Assembly (NCBI GenBank): GCA_004557975.1
Contig: SFEV01000074.1
Span: forward strand, 1-11,303
DNA from: Lachnospiraceae bacterium
Lineage (GTDB): Bacteria; Bacillota; Clostridia; Lachnospirales; Lachnospiraceae
Length of the DNA: 11,303 nucleotides
Direction of reading: 5' to 3'
Every line of letters starts with the position of its first letter. The first letter of the stretch is position 1. Position numbers and translations under genes: made by a program. Positions 7,400 through 11,303 of this stretch are shown here, piece by piece. The notes beneath the pieces are model-generated. The model was not told where the DNA came from. It made no database searches and worked only from the letters and a program-made list of their open reading frames with translations.

Positions 7400-7439
7400 G
7401 AATGACGTTGCCGTGAACGAAGCGAACAGCAACACAAAA

Positions 7440-7478
7440 TGACATTTGTCACTTCAGCTTCTGACATCCGCCACTTCA
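7440..7478 (+). promoter_or_regulatory. Paired response-regulator binding repeats
   Basis: TGACATTTGTCACTTCA (7440-7456) and TGACATCCGCCACTTCA (7462-7478) agree at 14 of 17 positions and start exactly 22 bp apart, about two helical turns. The first copy contains a perfect inverted repeat TGACA-TT-TGTCA; the second is a degenerate version. The downstream copy overlaps the -35 of the ABC-exporter promoter, the typical position for an activator contacting RNA polymerase. The response regulator encoded at 5431-6063 is the natural candidate to bind here. Confidence 0.65.
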
Positions 7479-7503
7479 AATTGCTCCTCAAAAAAGATAT
7501 ACT
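7475..7503 (+). promoter_or_regulatory. Probable activator-dependent promoter of ABC exporter operon
   Basis: TTCAAA at 7475-7480, 17-bp spacer, TATACT at 7498-7503. The -10 matches 5 of 6 and the -35 only 4 of 6, as expected where an activator bound at 7440-7478 helps recruit polymerase. The expected start is near 7510, giving an 80-nt leader. Confidence 0.5.
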
Positions 7504-7589
7504 TGTTCCATAATCAGAACAGGAAGGAAACCATGAGGACCTTCTGGCAGAAAAACGATACTGATCTCAGAAATATAAGGAGGACGCAC

Positions 7590-8522
7590 ATGATACATAT
7601 AGAAAATCTCGTAAAACGGTATGGCGATCTGGTGGCGCTGGATCACCTGAATCTTGACATCAGGGAAGGAGAGATCTTCGGTCTTCTGGGCCCAAACGGC
7701 TCAGGGAAGACCACGGCCATCAACTGCCTCCTTGCACTGCTGCGATATGACAAGGGTGAGATCACCGTATTCGGGAAGCAGATGCGGCCCGACAGCTATG
7801 ACCTGAAACAGCAGATCGGTGTGGTACCGCAGAATGTGGCAGTCTTTGAACAGATGACCGTCTACGAAAACATTGATTACTTCTGCGGGCTGTATATCAA
7901 AGACAAACAGCGGCGCAGAGAGCTGGTGGAGGAAGCGATCGCATTCACCGGCCTGGAGGATTACAGAAAAATGCTGCCGAGAAAGCTCTCCGGCGGACTT
8001 CTGCGCAGGCTGAATATTGCCTGCGGCATCGCCCACAAGCCGAGACTGATCATCATGGATGAACCCACCGTCGCTGTCGATCCCCAGAGCCGCAATAAAA
8101 TACTGGAGGGAATTCAGGAGCTGAACCGCCAGGGATCCACGATTATCTATACCTCCCACTACATGGAAGAGGTGGAGCAGATCTGCAGCCGGGTCGTGAT
8201 CATGGATCACGGGCGCAGCATTGCATCCGGCACCACGGAGGAACTGAAGCGCATGATCCGGACCGCAGAGACGATCTACATTGAGAATATCGCCCTGGAT
8301 GAGGGACAGCTGTATACAATAGAACAGCTGCCTCACGTATTCCAGGTGAATTACAGCAATGAACAGACACTCACGGTAAAATGCACCAGCGCTAATCACA
8401 ACCTGATCCGGATACTGAATTACCTGCAGGAGCAGGGGATTTCCTTTGGCCGTGTATTTTCCGAACTGCCGACACTGAATGATGTTTTCCTGGAAATCAC
8501 AGGAAAAGAGCTCAGAGATTAG
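7590..8522 (+). CDS. ABC exporter ATP-binding protein (LnrL-like)
   Basis: A 310-residue cytoplasmic ATPase of the ABC-2 drug-exporter type. Walker A GPNGSGKT (34-41), Q-loop Q81, signature LSGGL (133-137), Walker B LIIMDE (153-158), D-loop VDPQS and switch H190 are all present. A roughly 80-residue C-terminal tail follows, as in exporters of this class. Two residues are unusual: the signature has L137 where Q or M is common, and TVAVDP has Ala162 where Gly is usual. The start at 7590 follows AAGGAGGA at 7577-7584. An in-frame ATG at 7533 also has AGGAAGG upstream and would add 19 polar residues, but the family normally begins at the first beta strand, MIHIENLVKRYG. It is the first gene of a three-gene operon. 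Confidence 0.95.
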   Translation: MIHIENLVKRYGDLVALDHLNLDIREGEIFGLLGPNGSGKTTAINCLLALLRYDKGEITVFGKQMRPDSYDLKQQIGVVPQNVAVFEQMTVYENIDYFCGLYIKDKQRRRELVEEAIAFTGLEDYRKMLPRKLSGGLLRRLNIACGIAHKPRLIIMDEPTVAVDPQSRNKILEGIQELNRQGSTIIYTSHYMEEVEQICSRVVIMDHGRSIASGTTEELKRMIRTAETIYIENIALDEGQLYTIEQLPHVFQVNYSNEQTLTVKCTSANHNLIRILNYLQEQGISFGRVFSELPTLNDVFLEITGKELRD

Positions 8523-8534
8523 AGGAGGAGAAAC

Positions 8535-9647
8535 GTGGGACGATTATACTGGTTTAACTTAAAACAGGCAGTCAGAAATAAAAACGAAATGTTCTGGTCA
8601 CTTCTTTTCCCGCTGATACTGGGGACGCTGTTTGGCCTGACCTTCGGGAAAGGAAGCAGCATGATGGAGAAGATGAATCCGATTCCCGTCGCTGTGGTAA
8701 AAGAGGGAAATGCAATTTTTGAAACCTTCCTCCATGCGCTGGATGAAGACACCATCGCCCTGACGGAGATGGAAGAGGATGAAGCAGAAGCGGCACTGAA
8801 AGAGGGAACAATTGAGGGCATATTTTACAGCCGCAGCACGCCGGCTCTCTCCGTATCCGGTGTGCAGATCCAGGAGAGCATTCTGACCGCTCTGCTGGAG
8901 GGATATCTGCAAAACCAGCAGATGATGGAAAAAATCGGAGAAAAAAATCCGCTCGGTCTGCTGAAAGCCTCCGGTACCATCTCCGATTACCGGGATTATA
9001 TCGGAAAAACAGGTGCAGGCGGCAATGAGCTGGATGATACACTGAGCTACTTTTTTGCCCTGATCAGCATGGCATGCCTCTTCGGAGCCTTTACAGGGAT
9101 GACGACGGCAGTCAATCTGCGCGCCGACCAGTCAGCCCTGGCCGCAAGGCGCAGCGTGGCACCCACAGGCAGGCTGAAACTGGTCATCAGTGAGATGCTG
9201 GCCGATTTCACGATCCTGTATCTGAATATCTGTGTGCTTCTTCTGTATCTCCATTTTGTACTCGGTATATCCTTCGGAGATAAATGGCCCATGCTGATTC
9301 CGGTGTGTGTACTCGGCAGCATGACAGGAATCGCCTGGGGCATCTTTATCGGCAGCCTCCGAATCGGCGATGGCTGCAAGATCGGCCTGCTGGTGGGAAG
9401 CTCTCTGGTCATGAGCTTTCTGTCCGGTCTGATGTTCGGCGGCATGAAATACATACTGGAAAAGCATATGCCAATACTGAACAGGATCAATCCGGCAGCA
9501 CTGATCGCAGATGCATTTTACAGCATCTCCGTGTACGAAAACATCTCCCGGTACCGCATGAATCTCATACTGCTTGGTGTGATCACGGCAGCGCTGGTAC
9601 TGGCAGGCTTCCTGAAGCTTAGGAGGGAACGATATGACAGTCTTTAA
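8535..9647 (+). CDS. ABC-2 type permease, first subunit (LnrM-like)
   Basis: A 370-residue membrane subunit. One helix near the N-terminus (about 19-38, FWSLLFPLILGTLFGLTFG) is followed by a large extracytoplasmic domain (about 40-165), then about five more helices from 170 to 360. This is the ABC-2 exporter permease layout. Conserved features include RRSVAPTGRLKLVISEMLAD before a helix and NRINPAALIADAFYSISVYE near the end. The start codon is GTG at 8535, preceded by GAGGAGGAG at 8522-8530; no ATG start is available. It begins 12 nt after the ATPase gene and overlaps the second permease by 14 nt, so the subunits are probably made in step. Confidence 0.93.
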   Translation: MGRLYWFNLKQAVRNKNEMFWSLLFPLILGTLFGLTFGKGSSMMEKMNPIPVAVVKEGNAIFETFLHALDEDTIALTEMEEDEAEAALKEGTIEGIFYSRSTPALSVSGVQIQESILTALLEGYLQNQQMMEKIGEKNPLGLLKASGTISDYRDYIGKTGAGGNELDDTLSYFFALISMACLFGAFTGMTTAVNLRADQSALAARRSVAPTGRLKLVISEMLADFTILYLNICVLLLYLHFVLGISFGDKWPMLIPVCVLGSMTGIAWGIFIGSLRIGDGCKIGLLVGSSLVMSFLSGLMFGGMKYILEKHMPILNRINPAALIADAFYSISVYENISRYRMNLILLGVITAALVLAGFLKLRRERYDSL

Positions 9648-10806
9648 AGGATATCTGCTGATTATTCGCAGAAACATAAATATCATAATCATGTACATTG
9701 CCATTTTTGCAGGTGTGGCCATGATGATTCAGAAAGCAGCGCAGAAAGAAATGGTCACAGAGAATTTTGCCGCAGAAAAGCTGAATGTGGCAGTCATGAA
9801 CCGGGACGGCAGCGTGCTGGGAGATACACTTCTTGCCATGCTGGAGCGTGACCAGAACGTGGTGGAGCTGGAGGATGACATAACAGCTATTCAGGAAGCC
9901 CTCTACTACCGCGATATAGAATACGTGCTCGTCATTCCTGAAGGTGCGCAGCAGTCATTCCTGGACGGAGACACTTCAGAAAGAGTGGTGCAGAGCATCA
10001 CCGTGCCGGATTCCACCATGTCCTTCTACGTGGACAGTCAGGTGAACGCACTGATGAATCAGATCCGCACGTACCAGGCGGGAGGCTTCTCCTTTGAGGA
10101 AGCGTGTGCGGAATCACTGCTGCTGGGAGAGACCGAACCGGACATTACACTCATCGACATCAACGGCAACGCCGGTGTCCGGGCAGACTATAACTACTTC
10201 TTCGGATACATGCCCTACGCTTTCCTGGGCGCCACAATCATGACAATCAGCCTTGTCATAATGGAATTCAAAAACCGCGATATCCAGCGGCGGATGCAGA
10301 GCTGCTCCGTGCCGTTTCTGAAGCAGAATATCGCAACTGTCGCAGCGTTTCTGCTGGTGGGCTGCGTGATCTGGTTCTGCTGCATCCTGCTGCATGCGAT
10401 CATGTGCCGCGGCGGCGTATTTACAGACAAAAACAGTGGCTACTATCTCATCAACAGCATCTGCTGCATGCTGGTGGCACTCTCCCTGGGCTACCTCACC
10501 GGCATGCTCTCAGGAGGTCCAGCCGCGCTGAACGGCATGAACAACGTCCTCTCCCTGGGACTGTGTTTCCTCGGAGGAATCTTCGTGCCCATCGAGATGC
10601 TGGGAAGCACCGTGGAGAAAATCGCAAGATTCCTGCCCACCTACTGGTACTCAAGAATCAACGGAATTCTCGGAGATTACTCCGTGCTGGGAGATGAACT
10701 GAGGGCGACCGTATACAAAGGATACGTGATACAGATTCTCTTTGCAGCGGCCTGTTTCGGGCTTACGATGATGGTGCGCAGGAGAAAGATACAGGAGAAA
10801 AACTGA
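9634..10806 (+). CDS. ABC-2 type permease, second subunit (LnrN-like)
   Basis: A 390-residue membrane subunit with the same layout as its partner: one N-terminal helix (about 12-32), an extracytoplasmic domain (about 35-188), then a cluster of helices from about 190 to 380. The conserved segment FLGGIFVPIEML followed by ARFLPTYWYSRIN is typical of ABC-2 permeases. The ribosome binding site AGGAGGG at 9621-9627 and the start lie inside the end of the first permease gene, indicating translational coupling. The two permeases are diverged paralogues and probably form a heterodimer with two copies of the ATPase. It ends the operon; no convincing terminator follows. Confidence 0.93.
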   Translation: MTVFKGYLLIIRRNINIIIMYIAIFAGVAMMIQKAAQKEMVTENFAAEKLNVAVMNRDGSVLGDTLLAMLERDQNVVELEDDITAIQEALYYRDIEYVLVIPEGAQQSFLDGDTSERVVQSITVPDSTMSFYVDSQVNALMNQIRTYQAGGFSFEEACAESLLLGETEPDITLIDINGNAGVRADYNYFFGYMPYAFLGATIMTISLVIMEFKNRDIQRRMQSCSVPFLKQNIATVAAFLLVGCVIWFCCILLHAIMCRGGVFTDKNSGYYLINSICCMLVALSLGYLTGMLSGGPAALNGMNNVLSLGLCFLGGIFVPIEMLGSTVEKIARFLPTYWYSRINGILGDYSVLGDELRATVYKGYVIQILFAAACFGLTMMVRRRKIQEKN

Positions 10807-10840
10807 TCTCATAGTCAAATGTTTCATATATTATATGAGA
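10807..10840 (+). other. Weak hairpin after the ABC operon
   Basis: TCTCATA immediately after the stop can pair with TATGAGA at 10834-10840. A competing tighter hairpin is TCATAT-ATT-ATATGA at 10824-10838. Neither is GC-rich nor followed by a T-run, so a standard terminator is not supported. The rest of the gap to 10863 is AT-rich with nothing recognisable. Confidence 0.3.
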
Positions 10841-10863
10841 ACAATAAGAATAAAATATTGTAA

Positions 10864-10892
10864 TTGACACCATATTCCGGATCATGTATAAT
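10864..10892 (+). promoter_or_regulatory. Perfect consensus sigma-A promoter for the Rpn gene
   Basis: TTGACA at 10864-10869, exactly 17 bp, TATAAT at 10887-10892. This is a full consensus match at optimal spacing, so the promoter should be strong. The expected start is near 10899, leaving a leader of about 160 nt before the nuclease gene. Confidence 0.85.
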
Positions 10893-10940
10893 TTAGCCAG
10901 AAAACAATCATAAAGACATATCTGGGAACTATCTGGACCA

Positions 10941-11062
10941 TTCGGTTACTGCTTCCCCATATGAGACAAGAGGACGGAAGCAGAGACCGGAGATTTGAAA
11001 AAGAGTTTCGCAAATAAGTTTCTCCATTCCGTCTATTCAGAAAGGACACGGAAAGGAGAAAT
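10941..11062 (+). promoter_or_regulatory. Structured leader that can hide the ribosome binding site
   Basis: Three stems are visible. Stem A: 10949-10956 (CTGCTTCC) pairs with 10976-10983 (GGAAGCAG), 8 perfect pairs, extended past an A-A mismatch by CGGT/ACCG (10943-10946 with 10986-10989) and flanking pairs. Stem C: TTTCTCC (11019-11025) with GGAGAAA (11055-11061), one A-A mismatch, then TTCCGT (11027-11032) with ACGGAA (11048-11053). That is 13 Watson-Crick pairs burying the Shine-Dalgarno GGAG at 11055-11058. Stem B, competing with both: GGAGATTTG (10989-10997) with CAAAT (11011-11015) and CTCC (11022-11025). The arrangement resembles a translational switch. I do not recognise a known riboswitch class in it. 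Confidence 0.6.
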
Positions 11063-11066
11063 GCAT

Positions 11067-11303
11067 TTGCAGAGAAGAAAACTGGAAGAACTGAACCTGA
11101 TTGATGATTTTTTATTTGGAACGATGGTGTCGTATCCCGGTATAGGTGAGCATTTCGTGCGGAAGCTTCTTGAAATTATTTTCCGGAGAAAATTCGGGAA
11201 TCTGACCATATATCCGCAGAAGACGTATCTGGGATCGGATACGGACAGACACGGAGTCCGTTTTGATGTTTATCTGGAAGAAACACCGGAGATGGCAGAA
11301 GAA
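11067..11303 (+). CDS. Rpn-family PD-(D/E)XK nuclease / putative transposase (partial)
   Basis: The open frame runs off the window edge, so only the first 79 residues are seen. The pattern LNLIDDFLFGTMV, then a helix FVRKLLEIIF, a beta region and GVRFDVYL is typical of the Rpn family (PD-(D/E)XK nuclease family transposase). D67 in RFDVY should be the first catalytic aspartate; the later E/Q-x-K residues lie outside the window. Rpn proteins are DNA nucleases linked to recombination and, in Escherichia coli, phage defence. The start is ambiguous: TTG at 11067 lies 8 nt after AGGAG (11054-11058), whereas the in-frame ATG at 11061 lies only 2 nt after it. I favour TTG on spacing. The gene has its own strong promoter and structured leader. 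Confidence 0.75.
   Translation, partial: MQRRKLEELNLIDDFLFGTMVSYPGIGEHFVRKLLEIIFRRKFGNLTIYPQKTYLGSDTDRHGVRFDVYLEETPEMAEE

Noticed and set aside
7407..7433. GTTGC/GCAAC hairpin enclosing TGAACGAAGCGAAC, resembling the GAACGAAC motif near 2560
   Set aside because: The stem is only 5 bp with a 17-nt loop, and the shared 8-bp word is within what chance allows in two short intergenic regions.
10919..10936. TATCTGG direct repeat, 11-bp period, in the nuclease leader
   Set aside because: Seven bases repeated once is too little to support a site without comparative data.
10899..11060. Known riboswitch or T-box in the nuclease leader
   Set aside because: I could find no T-box TGGNACC-type element with specifier arrangement and no recognisable core motif of common riboswitch classes; it remains an unassigned structured leader.
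1..11303. CRISPR arrays, tRNA or rRNA genes, complete insertion sequences
   Set aside because: No regularly spaced repeats, cloverleaf-like sequences, rRNA segments or paired terminal inverted repeats were seen by eye on either strand.

Overview
The window reads as a chromosomal stretch from a Gram-positive anaerobe of the class Clostridia, most likely Lachnospiraceae. The clues are strong AGGAGG-type ribosome binding sites, consensus sigma-A promoters, moderate GC content, and the gene families present: MATE exporters, a UPF0597 cysteine desulfidase, a HisKA_3/NarL two-component system and an Rpn-family nuclease. This is an inference from style and content; there is no rRNA or other phylogenetic marker in the window.

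Region 1 (1-1142, + strand): a 60-residue two-helix membrane protein is followed 17 nt later by a LysR-type regulator. Region 2 (1161-4098): two MATE-family exporters are transcribed divergently from a shared 184-bp control region. That region holds a clear sigma-A promoter for each gene and a perfect 18-bp palindrome between them. Region 3 (4129-5400): an L-cysteine desulfidase of the CyuA/UPF0597 family lies 30 nt behind the second MATE gene and is probably cotranscribed with it.

Region 4 (5431-10806) is the main coherent system. A sensor histidine kinase and a NarL-type response regulator are on the - strand, and an ABC exporter (one ATPase, two ABC-2 permeases) is on the + strand. The content and sizes match the Bacillus subtilis LnrJK-LnrLMN (YfiJKLMN) type, a sensor pair that switches on an ABC exporter protecting the membrane from amphipathic compounds. 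The 243-bp gap between the two arms has a pair of 17-bp near-identical repeats, 22 bp apart, touching the -35 of the ABC promoter. This is what a response-regulator binding site should look like.

Region 5 (10807-11303): a perfect TTGACA-17-TATAAT promoter drives a leader of about 160 nt and then the start of an Rpn-family PD-(D/E)XK nuclease gene cut by the window edge. The leader can form a 13-pair hairpin burying the nuclease Shine-Dalgarno sequence, plus upstream structures that compete with it. This is the least explained structure in the window.

No tRNA, rRNA, CRISPR array or complete insertion sequence was seen. No stretch over 300 bases lacks a gene.
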